Origin: Gammaproteobacteria bacterium
Lineage (GTDB): Bacteria > Pseudomonadota > Gammaproteobacteria > Steroidobacterales > Foliamicaceae
Assembly (NCBI GenBank): GCA_011523505.1
Contig: WTGP01000018.1
Location: 1 to 59,676, forward strand
Length of the DNA stretch: 59,676 nt
Direction: 5' to 3'
The translations under genes were made by a program, and so were the position numbers. Shown here piece by piece: positions 44,921 through 53,975 of this stretch (position 1 is its first letter; the number at the start of each line of letters is the position of its first letter). The notes below the pieces were generated by a model, which was given only the letters and a program-made list of their open reading frames with translations, was not told the DNA's origin and did no database searches.

Positions 44921-45409
44921 TTATGGAGGAGACGTCCTCGTTCGGAACCGCACTTCCTTTTGAATAACCGCATCGGTAAGCCCGTACGACTCCCGGATCG
45001 GCCGAGTTAACGCTGACAATAGATGATCTGTTCTCTCGAGTTCCGCACGCATTGCCTCTAATTCGACAATTAGTTCTTCATAGCGACCCGATGAGATTTG
45101 TGGTTCTCGTTCCCGAAAGTAATGATGCGTAAGAAAATTGCGAGTCTCGATAGCCTGCTGCAATGAAGCTTCTAACTCTTCGGGAAGAGCGGAAACACGT
45201 TTTAGGCTCTTTATTAGCCTGCCGAGAGTCTTCGCGAAATTGACCTCGTAATAGCTCTCCAAATCCTTTTCCTGCTGCTGTGTTCTTGCATCGGGAATGA
45301 ATTCAAGCCAAACGAGTGCATTTGCCAACTCATGCTCCAGTACTTGAGCAAAATACATTGCGGCCCCGTAGTGTGCGCACGTTTCCTTGAATCCCTCACC
45401 TCTATCCAT
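44921..45409 (-). CDS. Helical protein with HEPN-type RNase motif
   Basis: 162 residues, all helical. R90-N-F-L-T-H95 matches the R-x4-6-H motif of HEPN RNases, in its common R-N-x-x-x-H form, on a helix after a charged region as expected. GGAGG lies upstream of the ATG. The first helix (Y-F-A-Q-V-L-E-H-E-L-A-N-A-L) resembles those HEPN proteins use to dimerise. It is divergent from the reverse-transcriptase gene across a 214-bp gap. The motif is seen; RNase activity is inferred. Confidence 0.5.
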   Translation of the reverse strand: MDRGEGFKETCAHYGAAMYFAQVLEHELANALVWLEFIPDARTQQQEKDLESYYEVNFAKTLGRLIKSLKRVSALPEELEASLQQAIETRNFLTHHYFREREPQISSGRYEELIVELEAMRAELERTDHLLSALTRPIRESYGLTDAVIQKEVRFRTRTSPP

Positions 45410-45623
45410 CCGTAGTTTCCTCCAACATTTTTTCGGAACTCATCACGCCTCGAATACATCCAGGTTGTGTTCTCATTGGCAGGTCCAGATTTCCGGTTTT
45501 TTTTCGACTCAGAACGGTTGCTAGTACACCTACTTTTCTGTGCCACCTCGATATCCTAAGATGCGGCGGTCAATTTGGTAGGCCATAGGCCTTCCAGCCT
45601 AGTTGTTGTGGAGGTTTCCTCTT
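45410..45623. promoter_or_regulatory. Divergent promoter region upstream of the reverse transcriptase
   Basis: 214 bp with Shine-Dalgarno GGAGG for the RT (45610-45614) on one side and for the HEPN-like gene on the other. Contains a T8 tract at 45497-45504 and a small TAGGC...GCCTA inverted repeat near 45581-45602. Long enough for a short structured RNA upstream of the RT, as several defence RTs have, but no known fold is recognisable. Confidence 0.35.
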
Positions 45624-47255
45624 ATGTCTATTGTGCGAGAAGTCCACTGTCGGCGCGCCCTAGAGGACATTGCTGCCCACGGGGACAATGACGTGCTGCC
45701 ATTCGATATTGACAATCGATTCTTCAAAGATGCGATCGAAGAGATTTCGCTGTTGCTCTCGAACTTTGTTCTGGGAATGGAAAGGAAACAACCCAAAGAT
45801 GCTCAAAAAACACTAAAGGGCCTTGATTTTTATTCAGAGCGTCTTCTGTCTCCTGCCGGCTACTCTGGATTTCGGGTTACAACAAAGATCCATCCCTTTT
45901 GGAACGCTTATCTTAATGCGCTCGCGATTGGACTAGCGGAAATCCACGAACCAAGGAGAAGTTCGCAAGCATACTCTTACCGATTTGCAAAAGACGGCGA
46001 CACACTATTCGACAAAACATCATCTTGGAGGGCGTTTCGAGAAGCCACGATCAACGATTGCAATGAGCATAGCCCTAACGGAGTGGTCGTTCAGACTGAT
46101 ATATCCAGCTTCTACGAGCATGTGTATCACCATAGACTTGAGAACTTCGTTGCGGACCTTGTGCCCAGTGGCTCAAACCTGCCCAAACAGATAGACGGAA
46201 TTCTCCGGAAACTCGCAAATGGAAGATCATTTGGGATACCCGTCGGCGGTCAGGGAGCCCGGATACTTGCTGAAATTCTCTTGGCATCCGTCGATAGATC
46301 TCTTGATAGGAACAGTATTCGCTGGCACAGGTTTGTAGATGACTTTGTCTTGATTGCCGAGAATAAGAGAGACGCCTATAGGATTCTTGGCGTACTAGCT
46401 AGTGCACTTTCGAATCTCGGCCTAAGCCTCAATCGGTCCAAGACCTCTATCCTCAGCACTAAGCACTATTCGGACTACACCAATCTTCAACTCCACGGTG
46501 CGCAAGGCGACGAGCAACGCCTACGAGAAATAGATCTGCACTTCGATCCTTATTCTGATAAACCGGATGAAGATTACGAGCAGCTAAAGGGCACGATTTC
46601 TCAAATCGACGTATCGATGATTATCGGAAGCGAGCAGAGAAAAGCACAGCCGGATCGATTTGTAGTGTCTCAAGTCAGCCGCGCTCTGAGGCTGCTGGAT
46701 CCAGATCAAGCACTAGCTACTTGCATGACTCTGCTGAGCGAAAACAACTTGCATGCTTTCCGAGCATCCTGGTCAACAATCATGCGAGGGGTCGGGGCGG
46801 TCAGGAATGACAAATCCCACCATTCAACCCATGAGCGCCTTGACGAGCATATTGACGAAGTCATGGACCACTCGAAGCATCTTCTCTCTATCGATACGAA
46901 CGCGCTGCACTTTCTCAGATTGTTGCGGTTCAAGCAAAGCGGGCGGAGATCTAAGTTTCTAGTAGACCTCTATAACTCCAGCAAAAGGATTACCGTGCGG
47001 CGGGCATGCATGGACTGCTGGCGCAGATGGAAGGATCGGGAGCAATTCCTCGAACATAGGAACAATTGGAATTCACTACATGTAGAAGAACAGCGGATGT
47101 TCTGGTTAGCCTCCAAGGACTTTGGTGATGACGGAGAGCATTTCCGAAAGCAAGTAGGAGGGACATTAGAAAAGAACTGGGCGCTCGGATTTGAGACAAG
47201 AAAATTCATTAGCTTTGCCAAGACATACATCGAGTGGGCAAGAGATGTCTCCTAG
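45624..47255 (+). CDS. Reverse transcriptase, putative defence-type, unassigned group
   Basis: 543 residues from ATG 45624 (GGAGG 9 bp upstream); a TTG at 45603 would add seven. The polymerase core is clear: motif A V-V-Q-T-D159-I-S-S-F-Y-E, motif B G-I-P-V-G-G-Q-G-A-R-I-L-A-E, motif C R-F-V-D239-D240-F-V-L-I, and the K-T-S thumb-side block L-S-L-N-R-S-K-T-S. All catalytic Asp are kept. About 150 residues precede the core and about 280 follow, with no group II intron maturase domain. D-I-S-S-F-Y resembles Abi/unknown-group RTs that act in phage defence. Its last 11 bp overlap the nuclease gene, so the two make one unit. Confidence 0.85.
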   Translation: MSIVREVHCRRALEDIAAHGDNDVLPFDIDNRFFKDAIEEISLLLSNFVLGMERKQPKDAQKTLKGLDFYSERLLSPAGYSGFRVTTKIHPFWNAYLNALAIGLAEIHEPRRSSQAYSYRFAKDGDTLFDKTSSWRAFREATINDCNEHSPNGVVVQTDISSFYEHVYHHRLENFVADLVPSGSNLPKQIDGILRKLANGRSFGIPVGGQGARILAEILLASVDRSLDRNSIRWHRFVDDFVLIAENKRDAYRILGVLASALSNLGLSLNRSKTSILSTKHYSDYTNLQLHGAQGDEQRLREIDLHFDPYSDKPDEDYEQLKGTISQIDVSMIIGSEQRKAQPDRFVVSQVSRALRLLDPDQALATCMTLLSENNLHAFRASWSTIMRGVGAVRNDKSHHSTHERLDEHIDEVMDHSKHLLSIDTNALHFLRLLRFKQSGRRSKFLVDLYNSSKRITVRRACMDCWRRWKDREQFLEHRNNWNSLHVEEQRMFWLASKDFGDDGEHFRKQVGGTLEKNWALGFETRKFISFAKTYIEWARDVS

Positions 47256-47991
47256 AATTTCCTTCTCGGCAGATTCCCGTACTGTAGCTCGCGAGTTGGG
47301 CGGAATGTTTGAAGCGGTGCTTCCAATGCTCCTTCCTGCGATAGCCATGCACTTGAATAAGGCGTTCGGAACATCTTTGGAGGGATGCAGTGCTATACCC
47401 CAAGAGCTGGTGAGAGAATCAAATCAACTCAGGGCAATGTTGTTTGAAACTGCAGTTGCTGCGGCTGAGATGATGAGGTGGCACGACGGTCATTTTAGCT
47501 TTGGTGACTGCGTATCGCTGGCAAAGCAGCGCCAAAAGAAATATTACGATGCGAAACTCACTAAGACACTCAGCAAAGCAGATAAGGAAATCATCTCCTG
47601 GGTCGCCGACAACCTCAACTCGATGTTTGATCATGTCGAATCCGTTCATGGTAAAGCCATTGTGTCCGAACCAGTTGTCCCAGGCTTTGGATGGATAGCC
47701 AACTCTGTGGGCGACTACGCTTGCGGAACCACCCTCGTAGAAGTGAAGTGTTCAGGAAAGAGGTTTAGTTCGGCCGACTATAGGCAGGTCACTATCTATT
47801 GGCTTCTCTCTTACATCCAGTCGTTAGAGAAGCAAGAAGTTGCATGGGATCGCATTATTCTCTTAAATCCCAGAATAAATTTTATGGTTGATCTGAAGAG
47901 CGAAGAGCTACTCGGTCTTATTTCCGGCGGACGCTCTAGAATGGAGGTAGTGCAAGCTTTTTCGGCATTTTTCTCAAGTGATGTCGTGTAG
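47245..47991 (+). CDS. RecB/Cas4-like PD-(D/E)XK nuclease coupled to the reverse transcriptase
   Basis: 248 residues from ATG 47245, inside the RT 3' end. The nuclease core is G-D157-Y-A-C-G-T-T-L-V-E166-V-K168, followed by D-Y-R-Q181-V-T-I-Y185, exactly the Q-x-x-x-Y motif of RecB/Cas4-type nucleases. A helical N-terminal part of about 130 residues precedes it, with F-E-T-A-V-A-A-A-E offering the early acidic helix. Four-Cys iron-sulfur ligands of Cas4 are absent. The 11-bp overlap points to a joint function: cutting or trimming the RT product, or acting as the effector. Confidence 0.7.
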   Translation: MSPRISFSADSRTVARELGGMFEAVLPMLLPAIAMHLNKAFGTSLEGCSAIPQELVRESNQLRAMLFETAVAAAEMMRWHDGHFSFGDCVSLAKQRQKKYYDAKLTKTLSKADKEIISWVADNLNSMFDHVESVHGKAIVSEPVVPGFGWIANSVGDYACGTTLVEVKCSGKRFSSADYRQVTIYWLLSYIQSLEKQEVAWDRIILLNPRINFMVDLKSEELLGLISGGRSRMEVVQAFSAFFSSDVV

Positions 47992-48000
47992 ATCATTGGT

Positions 48001-48017
48001 TGGTGTCGATGACACCA
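48001..48017. other. Hairpin after the RT-nuclease operon
   Basis: TGGTGTC-GAT-GACACCA, perfect 7-bp arms with a 3-nt loop, 9 bp after the nuclease stop. No T-run follows, so termination is uncertain. The rest of 47992-48240 shows no gene. Confidence 0.4.
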
Positions 48018-48240
48018 TGACCAGTTGGATGTCTTGCTTCCTTAGATTGCCGAAGGTCGCGGATTCCCAAGAAACCGTTTCGTCACAGCACGAAGCACAT
48101 AGTTGTGGGAGAGTCCGGCGCCCAAAGCCCAGAATACTTGCATTTGCATTTTCCATCTCCCCATGATCCGATTCATGTCGGAATCAATCCCAGCAGGAAT
48201 GATCGGGCGTCAATCCTCGCCGAAGAAATAATGTTTATTC

Positions 48241-51200
48241 CTACGGATGCTCTTCACCTTTAGATATTGCAACTAGACGATTCCTGTATTCTTGGGACAG
48301 AGTACTTCCAACTGCTGATGCGGTTTCAAGGATCAGTTTGGCGACAAACTTCTGGTCGTCCGAGCCTATGGCCAGAACTGTTTGGATTTGCGGCACCGTT
48401 TTCCTCGGCAAAACGAGTCGGAAGCGTTGTGATTCGACAATGCGCTCCCAACCCGTTCGCTGCCATGCTGCAAGGTGCGGTATAAGGGGACTACGAAAAC
48501 TAGACTGATTTATCCATTCCAGCAGTCGCAGACCAGCCATCCAGAAAGCGTCTGGAGCCAGATGATCTTCTTGAAGGACCTGGTGAGCAATCAAGCACAC
48601 AGTTCTATTCAGGTCCGTCAAATTGTTGCTTTCGCTGCCAGCCGGACTGAATACGCACGAACCCGGAAACTTGCCGGAAAACTCGCGACTTAAGAGACGC
48701 TCAACTTCCGACATCGCGTTTGACTGGCGGGTCATCGCGCATCGGATGACGAATGCCAGTATGGCTTCAGAGGCGATTCGTTCCGCAACAGGCTCATATA
48801 AATCGTTCTTTTTCAGCTCGGGGACGTCTCCTCTCCCTGGCCTTAGCGGATCGAAAGTCCTCTTTATTTCGTGTGCATTGGTCGAGAGAAATGCACTGGA
48901 CTCTATATATTTCAAGAAGTGGCTCGAGAACCCAACCGGATCGAGTCGGCCAATGTCGGACTTCATTTCTTCCAAGCGCAAAGGAATTTCCATCAATGGG
49001 ATTGGACCTAGCTCCAACCGATCCTGAAGGCTAGCTCTGATTCCCACATCAATACCTGCTGCGGCCTCCGATTGCGCCAGCATGTACAGAGAACCATCAA
49101 TGTGTCCTAGAGGCAGGTTCCGTATTTCGGGTAACGGCTCAGGGTTTGAGCAAGTGCCCGGTTGCATCGCGATTACCTCTCCTGCAATCTTGACCTCCTC
49201 GCCTGTAATGCGGGACTGGGCCCACAAAACCGTATGCCGAACTATCCGATGACAATAGGCATTCTGCAAAGTCGCCTCTGGATCCACATTCCCCAATGCA
49301 ACAAGTGCCTCACTTAACCGTTTCAGCATTCGAGCCACATCTCCGGTCTCCAGTGCCGCGACCGCCGAATCCGCTCCCAATCCAATCACGACTGCCTGCG
49401 CATCCTCGGTTTGGATGAATTCTGCGGCCCTTTGTGCCTCAAGGAACCACTCCTCCGCTTGCACCCACTCATTGCAGTTCGCCGCACTGATCGCCGCCTC
49501 GCGTAGTACGGTCACGCGCTCCACCGGAACGTCGCGGCCAACTCGATCTGCAATGCCGCGGAGAATCTCAAGCGCAATTTGGTGGTCACCACGGCGCCAG
49601 TGCACCTTGGCCATGGCGCGCCTGAGAATCAGATCGTTTCCCATCATCGCGACCGCCTCGTCGATTACTGCCAGCGCACCATCAGGATCGTCCAGGAACT
49701 CGTCATGCATGATTGCCTGCGCCACCCAGCACTGCAGACAAAGGGGACGAATTCCCCAGGTTCCAGTCTTCTCGGACATCCTTCGGAATCGCAACAAAGC
49801 ATCCGACGGGTCAAAATCATCCCGGTTTCGCTCTACCACCCACGGGACATTTATTAGCAGAGAATAGTCAGCTACCGACTGATCGATAGGCCTTAGCCAA
49901 CTATTGCGCTCGACAGCGTCGAGCTTATCGAGTTGGTCAACAATCATCTCAAGGCGGCTTACAGATTTAAGCTCTATGCTGCCGATACTGAACAGAATTG
50001 CGGAATGAGGAGCATCAAGCTCACTCTCAACATCTGCTACTAGGCTTTGCAAGAACGAGTTCCCTTCCACCATGGAATTGATCCGCGAAAGCAAGTCGAT
50101 CCAATTGTCGAGATAATTCGCAATTCCTTTCGTGCTGAGAAGGCGAAGCAGAACCATCTGATGCAGCCTCTCCCTAGGCTCGCCATCCGGCATTCGGCTG
50201 ACCTCATTGAAGAGTGCCTCTACGATGTCGACAATCATTTGTCGCTCACCAAACGCTGCCGCGAGTCTGAACTGTGCTATCCGCAGCATTATCGAAACTA
50301 GCAGATTTTTCGGGTAAATCAATTGGTCTGTGCGGAGCAGCCGTAGAGTCGACACGCTTTCTGCCAGAACCTCAAGCGAATCATCATTCTCACTCAGAAG
50401 ACTCTGCGCAAACACCGCTAGGCTATTCGTAGATTGGCCAGCCAGTCCGTGCAACACAATCGCATTGGCATCCAAAGCGTCGATCACACGCTTCTTCGCA
50501 ATGTGTTCTGCGATAGCTTTGTGAACGCGCTTCTGCTCGGCCCCTTCCAACATTTCACGGTCGAATCTGCGCGCCAGTGGTGAAACCCGATACTCGTTGT
50601 TTCCTGCAGTCTCAATCCAAGGTCCGATCAACTGATCCAGGCATTCGCCAGTTCGTTGTATGGCAGGTTCGATTCCACCAATGCTCAATGCAAGCGCTCT
50701 ATCAAAACGCCCCGCCACAATACTCAGCCGATAAAGGAGGATTCGCGTTCCCTCGCGTAGCGCAGACACCAAGTTGCGCCGTGCCGCGTTTTGAGCCGCA
50801 TCAGTGTCAGCGGTTGTGAGACCGCGCGTCAATGTGTTTTCGATCTCCCTGACCGGCCATCCACGCGTCTCCATCCCAATTACAAATGCATGAGTAAGCT
50901 GCGGGTGGCCACCAGCTCCTGAGTAATAGGCGAGGCGTCCCCAGGTTTTTGAAACACCTCCGTACATGCTTACGAGCATGTGAACTTCCTGTTCCGAAAA
51001 ATAGGGGCAATCAAAGACGCAATATGGACCCAGATTGAGACGAGTCAGCGTCTCTGCGGACGGCTTCCGATAACACGTTATCAAAACGTAGCGATAGCGT
51101 CGGCGCAGTGCATCCAGAACGCGTTCCATTCCTAACGCTACTCTTGCGTTATCAAGGTGGTTCAGGTCTTCAATAATTATCGTAGATGAAGCTAATGCTC

Positions 51201-52332
51201 CTACCCGGGCAAATAGGGCGTTCAAACGCTCACGCGCCTCATCGGGGGTGATGTCTCGGAAATCAGCGATGGAAAATCCATCAGCCAGCGAGGCAGCCAC
51301 AGTGCGACATAGTACTGACTTGCCAGTCCCGCTAGAACCGACGATTACCGCTGTGCCATTGTTTACCACGGCATCGTTGACGGCTCCCTCCACTGCCTCT
51401 CTGGCCATCAATCGGTTGGGCATACCAAGCTCGGCTCCATCAAATAACCAGCTTGGCCCACTATCAGAAAATGGCTGCTCGGCGCTCGCCACTCCGCTCA
51501 GTCCCTCCGACAAGCTCGTGGCGCGCCCTACAAGTTTGTTGAATACAGTCCGCGGCATCGAAATGAGCGCTGCGGCATCCATAGCTTCGTATAGATCAGC
51601 GCGCGTTAGCTTCCGTTGCTCTGGTACACCCGCAATGGAATTTTGAAGTACTTTGTAGACCAATGAATCGACAAGCTGCCTTGCTTCAGAAGAAGGAAGC
51701 CCAAATCTATCGCGGCCGAGAACGATCAACCGAGCCTCTAATTCTCGGCGTACTGTTCCGAAATCAGCGGTACCGCAATCCCAGTCGATCCGTCTAATCA
51801 GATCGCTGCGAAGCGTAGCGTCATTCCTTGCCCAACAGAATTCACGAACGGTTTCCGGAAATTTCTCGCTCTCCAATATTTCACGAAGAGGTCCGCAATC
51901 TGCTCCTGCGGCGACATTTCGCCAGTACTCAAGACCTGGCACGGATCCCGGGCGATCGACCTTCGCTAACTCTTGTCCAATGTCCGACGTTGTTAGAAAA
52001 CGGAGACGGATGTCCCGATCAGGATTCCTCTCTACTAGGTCGACAAATCCCGCGACCGCCTTTTTGACACTTTCGCTGTTCAGCGTAACCTGCCTGGACT
52101 CTCGTGAGTGTTTTACTTGAACCGCATTAATCGCCTGTTTTGCAATGACGGCGTAATCTTCTGCAATCTCGAGAACCAGAACGCTTTCACCGTCCAGGTC
52201 GAGCCATGCAAGCGTCGAGACAAGCGCCTGATACGCATATCCGCCAAGAGAATTTATCGCTTGGCGCGCGGCATCAACCTTAGGAAAGAGTCCGCTCGAC
52301 GGCCCCGGATTGAAGAATTTTTCGGTGCTCAT
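48241..52332 (-). CDS. STAND NTPase with N-terminal Cap4-type nuclease domain (Avs-like)
   Basis: 1363 residues. N-terminal nuclease domain of the Cap4/DUF4297 kind: G-G-Y-A-Y-Q near 30-35, L-E-I-A-E-D59, and V-Q72-V-K74 for the E-D...Q-x-K active site. A P-loop NTPase follows: Walker A V-G-S-S-G-T-G-K-S near 333 and Walker B S-T-I-I-I-E-D-L-N-H-L-D near 385. From about 560 to the end are helical repeats of TPR type (for instance W-R-R-G-D-H-Q-I-A-L-E-I-L). This tripartite layout is that of antiviral STAND sensors: the repeats bind a phage protein, the NTPase oligomerises, and the nuclease cuts DNA. All motifs are intact. Confidence 0.82.
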   Translation of the reverse strand: MSTEKFFNPGPSSGLFPKVDAARQAINSLGGYAYQALVSTLAWLDLDGESVLVLEIAEDYAVIAKQAINAVQVKHSRESRQVTLNSESVKKAVAGFVDLVERNPDRDIRLRFLTTSDIGQELAKVDRPGSVPGLEYWRNVAAGADCGPLREILESEKFPETVREFCWARNDATLRSDLIRRIDWDCGTADFGTVRRELEARLIVLGRDRFGLPSSEARQLVDSLVYKVLQNSIAGVPEQRKLTRADLYEAMDAAALISMPRTVFNKLVGRATSLSEGLSGVASAEQPFSDSGPSWLFDGAELGMPNRLMAREAVEGAVNDAVVNNGTAVIVGSSGTGKSVLCRTVAASLADGFSIADFRDITPDEARERLNALFARVGALASSTIIIEDLNHLDNARVALGMERVLDALRRRYRYVLITCYRKPSAETLTRLNLGPYCVFDCPYFSEQEVHMLVSMYGGVSKTWGRLAYYSGAGGHPQLTHAFVIGMETRGWPVREIENTLTRGLTTADTDAAQNAARRNLVSALREGTRILLYRLSIVAGRFDRALALSIGGIEPAIQRTGECLDQLIGPWIETAGNNEYRVSPLARRFDREMLEGAEQKRVHKAIAEHIAKKRVIDALDANAIVLHGLAGQSTNSLAVFAQSLLSENDDSLEVLAESVSTLRLLRTDQLIYPKNLLVSIMLRIAQFRLAAAFGERQMIVDIVEALFNEVSRMPDGEPRERLHQMVLLRLLSTKGIANYLDNWIDLLSRINSMVEGNSFLQSLVADVESELDAPHSAILFSIGSIELKSVSRLEMIVDQLDKLDAVERNSWLRPIDQSVADYSLLINVPWVVERNRDDFDPSDALLRFRRMSEKTGTWGIRPLCLQCWVAQAIMHDEFLDDPDGALAVIDEAVAMMGNDLILRRAMAKVHWRRGDHQIALEILRGIADRVGRDVPVERVTVLREAAISAANCNEWVQAEEWFLEAQRAAEFIQTEDAQAVVIGLGADSAVAALETGDVARMLKRLSEALVALGNVDPEATLQNAYCHRIVRHTVLWAQSRITGEEVKIAGEVIAMQPGTCSNPEPLPEIRNLPLGHIDGSLYMLAQSEAAAGIDVGIRASLQDRLELGPIPLMEIPLRLEEMKSDIGRLDPVGFSSHFLKYIESSAFLSTNAHEIKRTFDPLRPGRGDVPELKKNDLYEPVAERIASEAILAFVIRCAMTRQSNAMSEVERLLSREFSGKFPGSCVFSPAGSESNNLTDLNRTVCLIAHQVLQEDHLAPDAFWMAGLRLLEWINQSSFRSPLIPHLAAWQRTGWERIVESQRFRLVLPRKTVPQIQTVLAIGSDDQKFVAKLILETASAVGSTLSQEYRNRLVAISKGEEHP

Positions 52333-52498
52333 TACAGTGGTTTAGAAAACGCGTTAGTCCTGCGCGCTCCAAGGTTCACAAACTCATCTTGTGACCCTGC
52401 AGTTTTCTTTCCACCCTCATAGATTAAATTCCTAAGGTGTATGTTCTTGTATAACACCAGCATGGATATCGCTGGCAATATCGATCCCAAAGCGGCTC

Positions 52499-53653
52499 TC
52501 ATCGGCCATTTTTACCTGCTCTTAGAATTTCGTCCCATGGGATGGGGCCTTCACTGCCCGTCAGCTTAAGATGAACTCGCTCTGACGTCAGCACGTCACC
52601 GGGCTGCCCACTAAATTCGAAAGTTGTGTCGATGTCGATTTCGTAGTTCAGGCCCGCTACCGCGCACTCATCGGCGATCACCCGTGCCGCTTTGCCTAGT
52701 CCCCACCCGCGGTCGGTATCGACAAGCCCTCGGATCGCGCCCTCACCGATGCCCTGCTCGAAGTATCGCCACCTGCCGAACGTCTCGCGACTGCGGCCGA
52801 GAACTTCGGCGATCTCTGGAAAATCTCCTTCTAGGCGTCGGCGGCTGTCTTCCGGCAGCTCCAGATAGAGCTTCAGCAGGTCGTGCGTCTTTGCCGCCTC
52901 GTCCTGCCGCGTCACCAGAATCGCCTTCATACCGACCTCGCAGGCGAAGGCGCCAGCCATACCGGCAATTAGCGCCGTGCCCATCCGCCCTATGAGTTCA
53001 CGGCCCGAAGGTTTCCGGTGGATGACCGGTACGGTTCCCGTGACTTTGAGCGTGCCGTTGCCCGGCGACCGCTTGACGCCGAGCACCTGCGGATCGCCGA
53101 ATTCGAGGTCCGCGAGAGCAATCGCAGACTTCTGCTCAGAAAGGTTCTCGACGCCAGCTAGGAACGCTTTCGCCTGCGCGTACAAGTAGCCCGCCGTGCC
53201 AGGCGCGATCTCGTGACGCGTTAATCGACCAGGTTTCTGTCCCTCCGCGAGGCTGCTGGCAATTCGCTCATCAACCTTCGCTCTGTCCCGGGCCATATCC
53301 GGCAGTAGCTTCAACACGAAGCGTCCGTCGGTCCTGTACTTGGACGGTCGTCCGATGCGAACTGCATCCATGTTGTCCTCCGCTTCCTGCTCCATGGCGT
53401 CAGCTTCGCGCGCGGCGTCATTCCCATCCAACGCTCGGCCGCAGACCAGGCATTCAATGCGGCGCCACCGGCCCGCCGCATCCCTACTCCCAACTATCCG
53501 TCCCCAGCATTCCGCGCACCGCCCTTTGATATTCACCACGCCGGCCGGCCCTGGTTCGCCATCATCTGCGCGCCAATCGTCGAACCGCCGAGGCTGATCG
53601 AAATCCTCGTTTGGCCTTGTGTTGTCCATTTGCCCTTTTGGGTTGCTGTTCAT
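52499..53653 (-). CDS. Zinc-ribbon protein with HEPN-like helical C-terminal half, unknown
   Basis: 384 residues. A zinc ribbon has C46-x2-C49 and C68-x2-C71. The C-terminal half carries E-V-G-M-K-A-I-L...A-K-T-H-D-L-L-K-L-Y-L-E-L and F-G-R-W-R-Y-F-E, a pattern shared with HEPN-like proteins of unknown function; an R-x4-6-H motif is not evident. Between them lies a basic and helical linker. ATG 53653 is preceded by GGGGGAAAG; ATG 53629 is the alternative. It is followed by the STAND gene on the same strand after 166 bp, so a shared transcript is possible. Confidence 0.5.
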   Translation of the reverse strand: MNSNPKGQMDNTRPNEDFDQPRRFDDWRADDGEPGPAGVVNIKGRCAECWGRIVGSRDAAGRWRRIECLVCGRALDGNDAAREADAMEQEAEDNMDAVRIGRPSKYRTDGRFVLKLLPDMARDRAKVDERIASSLAEGQKPGRLTRHEIAPGTAGYLYAQAKAFLAGVENLSEQKSAIALADLEFGDPQVLGVKRSPGNGTLKVTGTVPVIHRKPSGRELIGRMGTALIAGMAGAFACEVGMKAILVTRQDEAAKTHDLLKLYLELPEDSRRRLEGDFPEIAEVLGRSRETFGRWRYFEQGIGEGAIRGLVDTDRGWGLGKAARVIADECAVAGLNYEIDIDTTFEFSGQPGDVLTSERVHLKLTGSEGPIPWDEILRAGKNGR

Positions 53654-53791
53654 TTTCTTTAATCTTTCCCCCAGAATCGGTCTACCTGAGCCGAGGAATA
53701 ATCTGAAGTTCTACCTGTAATCCTTGGCTTGGATTACCACGGCACGGTCAATCTGGTCTTTTCTAATTCCTGTGGGGACGAGGAGACGAAA

Positions 53792-53888
53792 TGTGGTTAT
53801 CGAGAGATAGCTTACAGAATATTCCGGAGACATGGTTTACACATTGGCTGTTTGGGAGTTTCCGGATGCTCGGAGAGAGTGTAAGCCC
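53792..53888 (+). mobile_element. IS481-type left end, copy 1
   Basis: 97 bp running from TGTGGTTATCGAGAGATAGC to GTAAGCCC, ending at the start codon of a transposase fragment. It is about 80% identical by eye to 54536-54632, in the same orientation. The terminal TG and leader layout fit IS481-family elements. Confidence 0.65.
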
Positions 53889-53975
53889 ATGGATGAACGA
53901 CTGCGATTCATAGCCCGCCTTTTGGAAGGCGAGAAGATGGCGGTGGCGTGCCGCCAGTTCGGGATTTCCCGGGTC
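53889..53975 (+). pseudogene. Transposase fragment, IS481 family (N-terminal 29 codons)
   Basis: Starts M-D-E-R-L-R-F-I-A-R-L-L-E-G-E-K, then C-R-Q-F-G-I-S-R: the N-terminal helix-turn-helix of IS481-type transposases. Homology stops abruptly at I-S-R-V-T, where sequence switches to the 3' end of a methyltransferase gene on the opposite strand. The catalytic DDE domain is missing, so the element is dead. Confidence 0.75.

Noticed and set aside
45410..45623. Retron msr-msd or group II intron RNA at the RT
   Set aside because: No recognisable msr/msd inverted repeats or intron domain V, and the RT lacks a maturase domain. An RNA partner is left open only as a possibility.
47245..47991. True Cas4 nuclease
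   Set aside because: Q-x-x-x-Y and the nuclease core are present, but the four iron-sulfur Cys and any CRISPR or cas neighbours are absent.
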